DNA from: an uncultured Anaeroplasmataceae bacterium
GTDB lineage: Bacteria; Bacillota_I; Bacilli_A; Acholeplasmatales; Anaeroplasmataceae
Reading direction: 5' to 3'
Length of the DNA: 64,000 nucleotides
Assembly: GCA_944325035.1 (NCBI GenBank)
Contig: CALUYM010000001.1
Coordinates: 600,791 to 664,790, forward strand
The notes beneath the pieces were generated by a model, which ran no database searches, was not told the DNA's origin, and saw nothing but the letters and a program-made list of their open reading frames with translations. Of the stretch, positions 35,465 through 44,921 are shown piece by piece. The position numbers and the translations under genes were made by a program. Within the stretch, counting starts at the first letter, position 1. Every line of letters begins with the position of its first letter.

Positions 35465-36122
35465 TTTCTTTCATCCTTTCACTAACAATACTGACTATCG
35501 TATTGCACACTTCTTCAATCGACATAGTTGTAGTATCAACTAAGATAGCATCCCCAGCTTTTCGAAGCGGAGAAATTTGACGATTACTATCTTTATAGTC
35601 TCTTGTCTTTATATCATTAAGAACCTCTTCATATGATTCATTAATGCCTTTAGCTTGTAGTTCTTTTAGACGACGCTTAGCTCTTTCTTCAGGAGTTGCC
35701 GTCAGGAAGATTTTTACATGTGCATCGGGTAAAACCGTAGTACCTATATCTCTTCCATCCATTAGAACATATCCATTTTTCGCACTAAGTCTTTGAAAAT
35801 CCACCATTTTGTCTCTAACTGTTTTAAAAGAAGAGACTAAACTAACATTTCGAGAGACTTCTAGACTTCTTATTTCTTCACTTACATCTTCATTATTTAA
35901 AAAAGTTTTATTGTTTATATAAACAATTTGAATTTCATCAATGAATTTGTATTCTTTTTCATCTTCTAAATTAATTTTACGTCTTAAAGCTTCTAATGTA
36001 ACTGCACGATACATTGCACCTGTATCAATATGTACAAAGCCTAATCTTTGAGCAACAAGCTCGCTAATTGACGACTTTCCAGAACCTGCTGGTCCATCTA
36101 AAGCCACTTGAAAGTTTTCCAT
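35451..36122 (-). CDS. cmk: Cytidylate kinase
   Basis: A 223-residue nucleoside monophosphate kinase phosphorylating CMP and dCMP. P-loop ALDGPAGSGKSS lies near residue 6; HIDTGAMYRAVT, VLMDGRDIGTTVLPDA and FLTATPEERAKRRLKEL (LID/NMP-binding segments) are present. The ORF is open further upstream, but the family start and the conserved N-terminus favour the ATG at 36122. It forms the cmk-rpsA-like-der block. Confidence 0.95.
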   Translation of the reverse strand: MENFQVALDGPAGSGKSSISELVAQRLGFVHIDTGAMYRAVTLEALRRKINLEDEKEYKFIDEIQIVYINNKTFLNNEDVSEEIRSLEVSRNVSLVSSFKTVRDKMVDFQRLSAKNGYVLMDGRDIGTTVLPDAHVKIFLTATPEERAKRRLKELQAKGINESYEEVLNDIKTRDYKDSNRQISPLRKAGDAILVDTTTMSIEEVCNTIVSIVSERMKENGTN

Positions 36123-36242
36123 AAGATAATTACATCCTTTACCTAAATTTCTCAACAATTATTATAACATATCAAAAATTATAATTCAATTGCGAAGGGA
36201 AGTCTTTTAAAACTAGTTTCTTTAGTTGAAACTTTATCATAT

Positions 36243-37763
36243 TTAAACTTGATTTGTGGCTTTTTTAATAACATCTTTATAACACTTTGGAATTAGATTT
36301 TGGGGTAGATATTCAGCAATAATTCTCCCTAAATATAGTCCTTTTTTACGATAAAACCATGAAAAATAAATCGCTTCATATAAATCTATATCATCTTTCT
36401 TTATATCTTTTAAATGAAGTGGTTTAACAATATTTTTATCATAGCCTAACTTTTCAAAGGTTTTTTTACAATAATTATCATCAAATATTTGGGTATTAGC
36501 ACCAGGAATTGCGTAAGCAATCTCTTCTAATAAATCAAATTCTTGATTTCTAACAAGGGTTTTTACAATTTCCATTTCAAAACATACTTCTTCTGTAAAA
36601 AAATTATGACTCGATTTTTCCGAAATTGAGTTCTTAACATCTGCATCATATACTGCAAAACATTCAATTTTAAAAGCATTCAATAATGTTCTAATTTTAC
36701 TAATGCTACCTTCTCCTTGAGCATTAATTAAGCAAATACCCTCATAATCAAGGGGAGTATTTAATTTTTCTGCGAATTTTTTAAAAGCGCCATATTCGGT
36801 AATTCCTTCAACTATAATCGCTTTTTTACAAAAAAACGATTCCTTTATATCTGAAAACATCATTGATAGATGTTTACTGATGTTCGGTTTCAGGTTCAAA
36901 TTAGCTCCGCAAGCAACACCATTCCCATTGGCTTTTTTATAAAAGCGAACAATACTTTTATAATCATCTACTAAAGCTTCTGTAGAATGCGTTACGACAA
37001 ACAAAGTAGAATCTAATAAATCAATATCAAAATCTTCCTTGATAATATTTAAAAAGACCATATCTTGATTATTTAAAATTTTTTTATAATAATTGATAAG
37101 TGTTCTTTGTAAATATGGATTTAAATGTAATTCAGGTTCATCGATAGATACTAAAATTGGCAAAATTTTTTTATCTTCTTTTTGATATATTAATTTATCA
37201 AATGAATCAAAACTATTTTTATATACATTAAAAATTAATCTATAAATTAAAAATGACGCCATTGTTAAATAAAGTTGATTCGATAATAATGTATCTTCAT
37301 GTTTTAATTTCATATTTTTAAAATCATTTCTAAGAATTAATTCCATTCTTTCTCTTGATATTGGATTAGTGCCTAAAGTTAATTCATTTGAAAGTTGTTT
37401 AAAAATTCCTTTTTTTAATACTTTATAATCATACTTTTTATTGTTATCATCGATTAAAAGAGGGATTGATTCATAAACACCTTGAGTTAATACTAGGTGT
37501 GCTTCATTATTAAACAAATTAAATTTATATATTTGATTTTCTTCTGGAGTTAAAAATATTATTAATTCGATAACTATTTTTTTATTTTTTCTAGTGTAGT
37601 CATCTTCAGTAAAAGCTGTATTAAATATTTTATCAAATAGCTTTAATAAATTTGTTTTTCCAATATTGTTATCGCCAACGATATAGTTTATATCTTTAGA
37701 TAAATGAATTTCTACATTATCAAGATTCCTATAATTTTTTATTTTAACATATTTAATAAACAT
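36243..37763 (-). CDS. OLD-family AAA ATPase/TOPRIM nuclease, stand-alone
   Basis: A 506-residue protein with an N-terminal ABC-type ATPase (Walker A GDNNIGKTNLL near 31; Walker B LVSIDEPELHL; H-loop FVVTHSTEAL) and a C-terminal TOPRIM domain (AIIVEGITEYGAF with the catalytic Glu near 325, then AVYDADVKN with the DxD). This is the class 1 OLD architecture. The P2 phage Old protein excludes lambda, and some OLD proteins act in anti-phage defence. No UvrD-like helicase (GajB) is adjacent, so this is not a Gabija pair. It sits alone between cmk and the kdp operon, with AAGGTGA before the ATG. Confidence 0.85.
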   Translation of the reverse strand: MFIKYVKIKNYRNLDNVEIHLSKDINYIVGDNNIGKTNLLKLFDKIFNTAFTEDDYTRKNKKIVIELIIFLTPEENQIYKFNLFNNEAHLVLTQGVYESIPLLIDDNNKKYDYKVLKKGIFKQLSNELTLGTNPISRERMELILRNDFKNMKLKHEDTLLSNQLYLTMASFLIYRLIFNVYKNSFDSFDKLIYQKEDKKILPILVSIDEPELHLNPYLQRTLINYYKKILNNQDMVFLNIIKEDFDIDLLDSTLFVVTHSTEALVDDYKSIVRFYKKANGNGVACGANLNLKPNISKHLSMMFSDIKESFFCKKAIIVEGITEYGAFKKFAEKLNTPLDYEGICLINAQGEGSISKIRTLLNAFKIECFAVYDADVKNSISEKSSHNFFTEEVCFEMEIVKTLVRNQEFDLLEEIAYAIPGANTQIFDDNYCKKTFEKLGYDKNIVKPLHLKDIKKDDIDLYEAIYFSWFYRKKGLYLGRIIAEYLPQNLIPKCYKDVIKKATNQV

Positions 37764-37831
37764 GAAAATCACCTTCTTTTTTACATTATAACATAATTTT
37801 AGTATGATTTATAAAATATATAATTTTATTA

Positions 37832-37852
37832 TATTTTTATGACATAAAAATA
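37832..37852. repeat. Perfect palindrome upstream of the OLD gene
   Basis: TATTTTTATG, A, CATAAAAATA: 10-bp arms around one base, about 70 nt upstream of the OLD start codon. It could be an operator or a weak hairpin; a TATAAT lies between it and the gene. Confidence 0.45.
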
Positions 37853-37898
37853 ATAATCATGATAAAACATTTTTATGCTTGAAATAATGTATTTAGAA

Positions 37899-37926
37899 AA
37901 AGAGGAGCTTATAATAACTCCTCTTT
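37899..37926 (-). terminator. Terminator of the kdp operon
   Basis: 9-bp stem AAAGAGGAG/CTCCTCTTT with a 10-nt loop, followed by further U on the minus transcript. Confidence 0.8.
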
Positions 37927-37993
37927 AAGTTTTATCTCATTTGGGTTTTGATTATATCAATCAGCTAATTTAAGTTTAAACATTTTGATTCAA

Positions 37994-39517
37994 TTATAAG
38001 ATTATACTCAATAAGTCTTCAATTTGTGTAAAGAATAGTCGATCAGTGATATTCATTTTTCCTTCATAACAAGAAAAACCAACAACACCAATGTTAATTC
38101 CATTTTTAAATACAGGGAAATAAATAGATTTTCGATTTGCAAGCGTATCTGTACCACATCCTGCTGGTTTTCCATTTTTTAAACACCATTCTATTACAGC
38201 TTCTTCATTTATTCCTTTAAAGCTGTCAGGTTTACTTCCTTCTTTTATATACATAGCTTCATCAGTTTCAGTTTTAATTAAAACTGATCGCTCAAATGCT
38301 TTTGATAAAATTTGAGCATATTTTTGATATTTATTTTCAGAATCACTCTTAGCTTCTTTTATTAAAATGTTAATAACATCTAACGCCTTGTTAGCAAATC
38401 TAAATTTATTATGTAAATATCGGTGATTAAAAAATCCCTTCATGCGTTCAAGGCCAGATATTTTTATACTATTATGTTTATTATCTGGTAAGATAATAAT
38501 TGTAAGATTTGGTAGTTTTTGAATAAATTTATCTTCAAGTCCAACTTTTTTACCAACAGATTGCCAAGTTTTTCCAATAATTAAATCAGTTACATTAGAA
38601 ATTTTAGCAAAGTTTGCAACAGTATTAACCACATCGTCTCCATATTTTATAATAAGACGTCCACCTGTATCACGGACAAGCTGCATATGTTTTTTTAAAT
38701 TACTAGCTGATTCATCACTTAAATCACCATCGGTTTCAACATACATCGCTAAATATTTTGTATGGTATGCTTCCGCCATTCTTGCAGCAAAACGTATATT
38801 TCTAGCAGATGATGGAGAAGGGCTAATCAACACTAAAATTTTTGTATCCACTGTTGGATATATACCTTTTTTCTCAATTCTTTCTGCTCCACGACGCATG
38901 AATAATTCGCGTAATGACATAAGATTATCATGTGTAAAAAAATGCTCTAAAGCAGATCGAGCTCGATCTGAATGATAAATTTTACCATTTCTCATTCTTT
39001 CAATCAAATCCGTTGGCTCTATATCAATTAATACAACTTCATCAGCGTAATCAAAGATTTCATCTGGTATTCGTTCGCTTACATCAACATCGATTATTGA
39101 ATCGACTAAATCATGTAGTCCTTCAATGTGCTGGACATTGACAGTTGTATATACGTCAATCCCATGATTAATTAATTCAATTACATCTAAATAACGTTTA
39201 GTATTTTTACTACCAATAACATTAGTGTGAGCTAATTCATCTACTAAAATCAAACTTGGATGCCTTTTTATTGCTGCATCAATATCAAATTCATAAAATT
39301 CCTTATCTTTATATGTAATTCTCTTTAATGGTATAGTTTCAAAACCTTCTACAAGTTTCGCTGTGTCTGGTCTATCATGTGGTTCTATATAACCAACTAC
39401 AACATCAACACCCATTTTTTTTAAATCTCTAGCCACCAAGAGCATTTGATATGTTTTTCCAACACCTGGTGAATATCCGAAGAAAATCTTTAATTTTCCT
39501 TTTTTTATATAATCCAT
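37994..39517 (-). CDS. KdpD-type sensor protein without kinase domain (KdpD-USP-GAF)
   Basis: A 507-residue cytoplasmic protein equal to the soluble input half of KdpD. Residues 1-210 form the KdpD domain: Walker A YSPGVGKTYQ (near 15-24), GYIEPHDRPDT, LVDELAHTN, VNVQHIEGLHD. Residues about 225-345 are a universal-stress-protein domain (ILVLISPSPSSARNIRFAARM). Residues about 365-507 look GAF-like. There is no DUF4118 membrane part, HisKA or HATPase, unlike the roughly 900-residue E. coli KdpD. The kinase part is encoded separately at 45595-46692. It overlaps the kdpC stop by 1 nt, closing the operon. In KdpD, the N-terminal half binds ATP and, in some Bacillota, c-di-AMP. Confidence 0.9.
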   Translation of the reverse strand: MDYIKKGKLKIFFGYSPGVGKTYQMLLVARDLKKMGVDVVVGYIEPHDRPDTAKLVEGFETIPLKRITYKDKEFYEFDIDAAIKRHPSLILVDELAHTNVIGSKNTKRYLDVIELINHGIDVYTTVNVQHIEGLHDLVDSIIDVDVSERIPDEIFDYADEVVLIDIEPTDLIERMRNGKIYHSDRARSALEHFFTHDNLMSLRELFMRRGAERIEKKGIYPTVDTKILVLISPSPSSARNIRFAARMAEAYHTKYLAMYVETDGDLSDESASNLKKHMQLVRDTGGRLIIKYGDDVVNTVANFAKISNVTDLIIGKTWQSVGKKVGLEDKFIQKLPNLTIIILPDNKHNSIKISGLERMKGFFNHRYLHNKFRFANKALDVINILIKEAKSDSENKYQKYAQILSKAFERSVLIKTETDEAMYIKEGSKPDSFKGINEEAVIEWCLKNGKPAGCGTDTLANRKSIYFPVFKNGINIGVVGFSCYEGKMNITDRLFFTQIEDLLSIIL

Positions 39518-40152
39518 TATAAGACTCCATCTAAAGCTAAATTTACTAACAATACATTAACATGTTCATTACCAAAAATTCCTAAAAAGCGTCCTTCTGT
39601 ATATTTATCAATAATTTCTCTTACTTTTTCTTCGCTAATATCTTGACCTAATGCTTGACGAGCTGCAACAATAATTGGTATTTGATAATAAGCTGTTTCA
39701 ACTGAAATATGAGGATCAACACCGCTTCCACTTGATGTGACTAATTCTGCTGGAACAACAGATTCATCATATCCAATTGCTTTTAATTTTTCTTTTCTTT
39801 CGTTAACTCTTGTTTCAATTAGATCATTATATTCATCACTTTCAGGAGATAAGTTTGTAACACCAATATTAACACGACCAAATAAATATTTTGGTTGCTC
39901 ATATTGTTGACCAATTAATTCACTACCAAATACTCTTTGTGTTCCATCTTCTAAAGTAACTACTATTTGAGACCCATTAGCTTCATAAGGATACACAGTT
40001 TGAGCAACAATTGTCACACAAAACGGATAAATAAGTCCGCATAAAAGTGTAAACACTAATAAAGCCTTAATTGAAGATTTAAGAGCTTTAAATCTAATCT
40101 TTTTTTCTTTTTCATATTTAATTTCTGAATTATCTATTTTTTCCTTTGACAT
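39517..40152 (-). CDS. kdpC: KdpC, potassium-transporting ATPase C chain
   Basis: A 211-residue single-TM subunit that stabilises the KdpA-KdpB complex. TM at about 23-45 is followed by AQTVYPYEANGSQI (the canonical 'FP.qANGSl'), GSELIGQQYEQPKYLFGR, the SGSGVDPHIS motif and REIIDKYTEGRFLG with the C-terminal VNVLLVNLALDGVL. A highly charged 22-residue cytoplasmic tail precedes the TM. AGGAGG 8 nt before the ATG at 40152 fixes the start. Confidence 0.95.
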   Translation of the reverse strand: MSKEKIDNSEIKYEKEKKIRFKALKSSIKALLVFTLLCGLIYPFCVTIVAQTVYPYEANGSQIVVTLEDGTQRVFGSELIGQQYEQPKYLFGRVNIGVTNLSPESDEYNDLIETRVNERKEKLKAIGYDESVVPAELVTSSGSGVDPHISVETAYYQIPIIVAARQALGQDISEEKVREIIDKYTEGRFLGIFGNEHVNVLLVNLALDGVL

Positions 40153-40163
40153 GCTAATTCCTC

Positions 40164-42227
40164 CTAAATAACACCGCAAAGTGTTAATATTACATCAAAA
40201 AGTTTTATGAATATGAATGGGGCAATTACACCACCTAATCCATATATTAATAAATTTTGTTTTAACATCTTATTAGCTGGCTTTTCTTTATATTTTACAC
40301 CTTTTAAAGACAATGGAATTAAAGCTACAATTATTAAAGCATTATAAATAATTGAGGATAATATAGCAGTTGTAGGACTAGTTAAATGCATAAAGTTTAA
40401 CTTATTCAATCCCGGATAAATGCTTGCAAATAATACTGGAATAATCGCAAAATATTTAGCAATATCATTAGCAATAGAGAAAGTCGTTAAAGCTCCTCTT
40501 GTCATTAATAACTGTTTACCAATACGTACTACTTCAATTAATTTTGTTGGACTTGAATCACGATCAACCATGTTTCCAGCTTCTTTTGCCGCTTGAGTCC
40601 CAGAATTCATAGCTACAGCAACATCCGCTTGTGAAAGAGCTGGAGCATCATTTGTTCCATCACCTGTCATAGCTACTAAATGACCTTCAGTTTGTAACTT
40701 TTTAATTAAAGCTAATTTTGTTTCAGGTGTAGCTTCAGATACAAAGTCATCAACTCCCGCTTCCGCTGCAATTGCTGCCGCTGTCATTGGATTATCTCCT
40801 GTGACCATTATGGTTTTAATTCCAATTTTACGTAAATCCTCAAATTTTTCCTTAACTCCATCTTTTACAATATCTTTCAAATAAATAACCCCTAGTACCA
40901 ATTCATTACGAGCTACGACTAGTGGTGTACCTCCTGCATTTGCAACACGTTTAACTACTTCATCACATTCTTCAGGATATATTCCTCCTAAGTCAGTGAC
41001 ATATTTTTTTATAGCATCGGCGCTTCCTTTTCTTATATGTTCTTCACCAATGTCTACTCCACTCATTCTGGTTTTAGCTGAGAACTCAATAAATTTAGCA
41101 TTCAATTTAGCAATATTTTGTCCTCGTAGATTAAAACGTTTTTTGGCTAAAACCACTATACTCCTACCTTCTGCAGTTTCATCAGATATTGAAGATAGTT
41201 GAGCCGCTTCTGCTAACTCCTCTTCTTTAATAGTACCAACGGGAATAAATTCACTTGCTTGACGATTACCGAAAGTGATAGTACCTGTTTTGTCAAGTAA
41301 TAAAATATCAACATCACCTGCAGCTTCAATAGCACGTCCACTAGTTGCTAAAACATTAGCCTTATTTAATCTTGCCATTCCTGCAATACCTATTGATGAT
41401 AATAAAGCACCAATTGTAGTAGGAGCAAGACAAACTAGAAGAGCTACAATATTTGTTAAACTAATTGCTTCTCCACTGCCAACTTCATCTACTGCATATT
41501 GTGAAAATGGTAATAAGCAAGCACTTACTATTAAGAAGATTATAGTTAATGTAATTAATAATATTTGCAAAGCTATTTCATTTGGTGTTTTTTTACGACT
41601 TGATCCTTCTACCATTTGAATCATTCTATCCAAGAAACTCTTACCTGCTTCTGCGGTTACTTTAATAATTAGCCAGTCACTTGTAACTACTGTTCCTCCA
41701 GTTACTGCACTTCTGTCCCCACCAGACTCACGAATTACTGGAGCTGATTCACCAGTAATTGCACTTTCATCAACACTGGCAATTCCTTCAATTACTTCTC
41801 CATCCATAGGAATTTGTTCATTAGCTTTGACTAAAACAATATCTCCATATTTTAGTTCACTGCTTTTAACTTCAGTATATTCTGAATCTAAATTAGCAGT
41901 TTTTAACTTTTTAGCTACTACATCTTTACGAGCTTTCTTTAATGTTTCAGCTTGAGCTCGACCACGTCCTTCGGCAATAGCTTCTGCGAAATTACCAAAT
42001 AAAGTAGTAAACCATAGAATAAGTGAAATTGCAAATATGTACCAGCTACTTGCATCACTAATTCCACCTAGTGATAAGAAAAATAATACTAAAGTAAAGA
42101 TAGCTCCTAAATATACAATAAACATAACCGGATTTTTTACTTGTGATCTAGGATCCAGTTTGGTAAGCGAATGTATTGTCGCATCCTTAACTATTTTTTT
42201 ATTTAACATTTTTTGTTTATCTTTCAT
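40164..42227 (-). CDS. kdpB: KdpB, potassium-transporting P-type ATPase catalytic chain
   Basis: A 687-residue P1A ATPase that couples ATP hydrolysis to K+ import through KdpA. Marks: [12 protein letters not shown] (actuator TGES), DKTGTITFG with the phosphorylated Asp near 310, [11 protein letters not shown] (nucleotide binding), [13 protein letters not shown] and [20 protein letters not shown], and the last TM bundle. GGAGGG 7 nt before the ATG at 42227 supports this start. The order kdpF-A-B-C is normal. Confidence 0.97.
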   Translation of the reverse strand: MKDKQKMLNKKIVKDATIHSLTKLDPRSQVKNPVMFIVYLGAIFTLVLFFLSLGGISDASSWYIFAISLILWFTTLFGNFAEAIAEGRGRAQAETLKKARKDVVAKKLKTANLDSEYTEVKSSELKYGDIVLVKANEQIPMDGEVIEGIASVDESAITGESAPVIRESGGDRSAVTGGTVVTSDWLIIKVTAEAGKSFLDRMIQMVEGSSRKKTPNEIALQILLITLTIIFLIVSACLLPFSQYAVDEVGSGEAISLTNIVALLVCLAPTTIGALLSSIGIAGMARLNKANVLATSGRAIEAAGDVDILLLDKTGTITFGNRQASEFIPVGTIKEEELAEAAQLSSISDETAEGRSIVVLAKKRFNLRGQNIAKLNAKFIEFSAKTRMSGVDIGEEHIRKGSADAIKKYVTDLGGIYPEECDEVVKRVANAGGTPLVVARNELVLGVIYLKDIVKDGVKEKFEDLRKIGIKTIMVTGDNPMTAAAIAAEAGVDDFVSEATPETKLALIKKLQTEGHLVAMTGDGTNDAPALSQADVAVAMNSGTQAAKEAGNMVDRDSSPTKLIEVVRIGKQLLMTRGALTTFSIANDIAKYFAIIPVLFASIYPGLNKLNFMHLTSPTTAILSSIIYNALIIVALIPLSLKGVKYKEKPANKMLKQNLLIYGLGGVIAPFIFIKLFDVILTLCGVI

Positions 42228-42245
42228 ATATTTACCCTCCAAGGA

Positions 42246-43961
42246 TTAACCAAAGAACTCCGCTAAAGGTCCTAACGCAATTGCTGGGAAGAAGCTTAAT
42301 GCTCCTATTATAATAATTACTGCGATTAATAATCCAACAAACAAGGCATTGTCTGTTTTTAATGTGCCATCTGTTTCTGGAACAATTTTCTTTTTAGCTA
42401 AACTTTCAGCTAAGAAAATTACCGCGATCATTGGTATAAATCGTACCGCTGCCATTATAATTCCACCTAAAACATTAACAAATGTTGTATTTGCGTTAAA
42501 TCCAGCAAAGGCTGAGCCATTATTATTAGCCATTGATGCAAAAGCGTATAATATTTCACTAAAACCATGAGCTCCGCTATTTACCCCTGATATATTTGTC
42601 AATACTATTGTCGCAGCTGTACCCAATAATGTTAATATTACTGGTGGTAAAATAACTAAGCAGACCATTTTCATATCAAAACTACCAACCTTTTTCCCAA
42701 CATATTCAGGTGTTCTTCCAACCATAAGTCCTGAAATGAATACTGTTAAAATGGCAAAGGCTATCATTCCATATAGTCCACTACCAACACCGCCATATAT
42801 AATTTCTCCTAACATCATTAAAAACATTGGAATCATACCGCCAATAGATGTAAAACTATCATGCATTGCATTAACCGAACCATTTGAAGCAGCTGTTGTA
42901 ACTACTGCCCAAAGACTTGATGCTCCAACTCCAAAACGGACTTCTTTTCCTTCTAAATTACCAATTGTTGAAACATTACTAGGAATATTTAGGTTAATAG
43001 TGTATTCAGCTACTGTAGTAATAATTAAACATGCAACGAAAATAATACTCATTGCAGTTAAAAGAATAACACCTTGATTTTTCTTCTTTGAGCCAGTTTT
43101 TTCTGCAATTTGTCTATCTTTGATAGCTTTACCAAATGTAAAACACAAACCTACTGGAATCCATATAATTGAAACAAATTCTAATAGATTAGAAAAAGCA
43201 GTTGGATTTTCAAATGGATAAGCCGAATTTAATCCATAGAATCCTCCACCATTTGTAAATAGTTGTTTAATAATAATTTGACTTTCAGCTGGTCCTAAAA
43301 ATAATGTTCCATTTGCACCTTCTAATGAACTATAATTAATATTTCCTAAGAATGTTTGAGGAACTCCTTGTGAAACTAAAATTATAGCACCTACAAAACA
43401 AACTGGTAACATAAATAGAATTATTCTTGTCATATCTACAAAGAAGTTTCCAATTAATTTAGTTTCTTTTCTAACAAAACCTCTAATTAAAGCAAAAATA
43501 ACTGCAATTCCTACCGCTCCAGAAACGAAATTTTGTACCGTTAACCCTAACATTTGTGAGAAGTAACTTAACCCAACTTCACCGCTATATGCCTGCCAGT
43601 TCGTATTAGTTACAAAACTCCACGCAGTATTAAAAGCTAAGCTCCATTCCATGTTACTTATTCCATTTGGATTAAGTGTTAATAAGGATTGAAATACTAA
43701 AATTAAGAATAAAGCTATAAATCCAAGAATGATAAAAATAGATAATGATATCACATATTTTTTAGCTGTCATTTCTTCTTTCTCGTTTACACCAATAAAT
43801 TTGAAAATTCGTCTTTCTATTTTAGCAGTTGTATTTTTAAATAAAACTGGTTCACCTTTATAAATACGATAGAAAGCCTTTCCGAATAGGTATCCACCAC
43901 CTATCAAGATTATAAAAAATACAATATCTTGAATGATGGTGAGTAAAACTTGTTCTGACAT
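42246..43961 (-). CDS. kdpA: KdpA, potassium-transporting ATPase potassium-binding subunit
   Basis: A 571-residue channel-like subunit of the superfamily of K+ transporters, with about ten hydrophobic segments. Selectivity-filter loops include NTNWQAYSGE, TNGGGFYGLNSA, TAASNGSVNAM and MANNNGSAFAGF, the four glycine-bearing loops of KdpA. The N-terminal segment is followed by the typical FNTAWSFVTNTNWQ. AGGAAAAATAA precedes the ATG. Part of the kdpFABC transport complex. Confidence 0.97.
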   Translation of the reverse strand: MSEQVLLTIIQDIVFFIILIGGGYLFGKAFYRIYKGEPVLFKNTTAKIERRIFKFIGVNEKEEMTAKKYVISLSIFIILGFIALFLILVFQSLLTLNPNGISNMEWSLAFNTAWSFVTNTNWQAYSGEVGLSYFSQMLGLTVQNFVSGAVGIAVIFALIRGFVRKETKLIGNFFVDMTRIILFMLPVCFVGAIILVSQGVPQTFLGNINYSSLEGANGTLFLGPAESQIIIKQLFTNGGGFYGLNSAYPFENPTAFSNLLEFVSIIWIPVGLCFTFGKAIKDRQIAEKTGSKKKNQGVILLTAMSIIFVACLIITTVAEYTINLNIPSNVSTIGNLEGKEVRFGVGASSLWAVVTTAASNGSVNAMHDSFTSIGGMIPMFLMMLGEIIYGGVGSGLYGMIAFAILTVFISGLMVGRTPEYVGKKVGSFDMKMVCLVILPPVILTLLGTAATIVLTNISGVNSGAHGFSEILYAFASMANNNGSAFAGFNANTTFVNVLGGIIMAAVRFIPMIAVIFLAESLAKKKIVPETDGTLKTDNALFVGLLIAVIIIIGALSFFPAIALGPLAEFFG

Positions 43962-43988
43962 TTATTTTTCCTCCAAACTTTTTAAACA

Positions 43989-44084
43989 TTATCTGCCATC
44001 TTTATCACTATTAAATAATGCTACAAACTGATAAATCAGTAATGCAAACACTAAAATGGCACCGATTATAGTAATTATTTGCAT
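43989..44084 (-). CDS. kdpF: KdpF, small stabilising subunit (31 aa)
   Basis: A 31-residue single-TM peptide, starting MQIITIIGAILVFALLIYQF and ending in a short charged tail. Size, position immediately before kdpA and the single TM match KdpF, which stabilises the Kdp complex. GGAGGAGATAATAA gives a strong ribosome binding site. The start overlaps the end of the upstream TPR gene by 10 nt, implying translational coupling. Confidence 0.85.
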   Translation of the reverse strand: MQIITIIGAILVFALLIYQFVALFNSDKDGR

Positions 44085-44437
44085 TTATTATCTCCTCCTC
44101 GATTTATTCCCCAATCGATATTTTGAATTCCATTATAATAAAACTTACCAATTCGATTTAGGTTATTTGATGCTGGAGAAAAAGTTTGATCCATAAAGTA
44201 TGAAACACGATAAAATTTTGATGCCTTGATACGATTTCCTTCTAATTCATAAGAAACACCGATTAAGTTATAAAGCATAGGATTTTCTACATCAGTGGCA
44301 ATTGCTTCTTTTAAAATTTTTCGAGCTTCTTCAAAATGAGTTGAATCCATTTCATTAACTGCCAATGTTATCTTTTCATTTGGTTGTTCATTTTTATTAG
44401 AATGTATATTATCGTATTTTATTGCCTTATTGAACAT
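44075..44437 (-). CDS. Small TPR protein at the head of the kdp operon
   Basis: A 120-residue soluble protein. Residues 26-85 contain two TPR-like units (TDVENPMLYNLIGVSYELEG is central), with a charged N-terminal lead and a C-terminal tail RGGDNKCK. It overlaps kdpF by 10 nt and so is the first gene of the kdp transcript. I know of no TPR subunit in the classical Kdp complex. It may be an assembly or regulatory factor for KdpFABC or for the split KdpD, or may tune translation of kdpF; none of these can be shown here. Confidence 0.75.
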   Translation of the reverse strand: MFNKAIKYDNIHSNKNEQPNEKITLAVNEMDSTHFEEARKILKEAIATDVENPMLYNLIGVSYELEGNRIKASKFYRVSYFMDQTFSPASNNLNRIGKFYYNGIQNIDWGINRGGDNKCK

Positions 44438-44664
44438 ATTATCACTCTCCTAGCCACATCAAAATTATATAAAAATATGCATTAATGTGCCGTTTATATT
44501 CAAATGGATAACGTTAATTTTTTGTTAAGATTAAAGTTTAGAACTGAACTAAAGATAAATTTATAAACCGTCTTGGTTTAAAATTAAGGATGTTACAATA
44601 AAAAAGGTAACGACATATCCAAATATAAAAATCTTATAAATTATTTAAATGTTAATAAAATAAA
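44438..44664 (-). promoter_or_regulatory. Upstream region of the kdp operon
   Basis: Contains TATATAAT (near 44470) as a likely -10 without a good -35, as expected for a KdpE-activated promoter. No c-di-AMP (ydaO) riboswitch fold is recognisable. No gene is seen. Confidence 0.45.
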
Positions 44665-44666
44665 AA

Positions 44667-44701
44667 AAGGTATCATTAACATTTATAATTAATGACACCT
44701 T
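44667..44701 (-). terminator. Second terminator downstream of kdpE
   Basis: 13-bp stem AAGGTGTCATTAA/TTAATGATACCTT (one G-U) in the minus transcript, followed by seven U. Acts as insulation between kdpE and the kdp operon promoter. Confidence 0.8.
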
Positions 44702-44824
44702 AAAATTTAAAAAGCCTAAACTCTTCATTGTTATTTATTTATTTATCTAGCTTTACTAAAATCCTATCAGTTTTTAACTAAATTAGCTCTATAATAATAT
44801 TTAAAAACTATAAAATATTGTTAA

Positions 44825-44850
44825 AAAGACCTTGCCAGAGACAAGATCTT
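44825..44850 (-). terminator. First terminator downstream of kdpE
   Basis: 9-bp stem AAGATCTTG/CAAGGTCTT with a short loop, followed by UUU, about 70 nt after the kdpE stop. Confidence 0.7.
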
Positions 44851-44921
44851 AATTTCTAAATTATTCTATTTTATAAGTTTATATTTTTTAATTATGATTG
44901 ATATATCAGCATCAAAAAATA

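Noticed and set aside
36243..37763. Gabija defence system
   Set aside because: The OLD gene has no adjacent UvrD-like helicase (gajB); neighbours are cmk and the kdp sensor.
41275..43077. Plus-strand open frames opposite kdpB and kdpA
   Set aside because: Antisense to strongly conserved coding sequence, no start signals, low-complexity translation.
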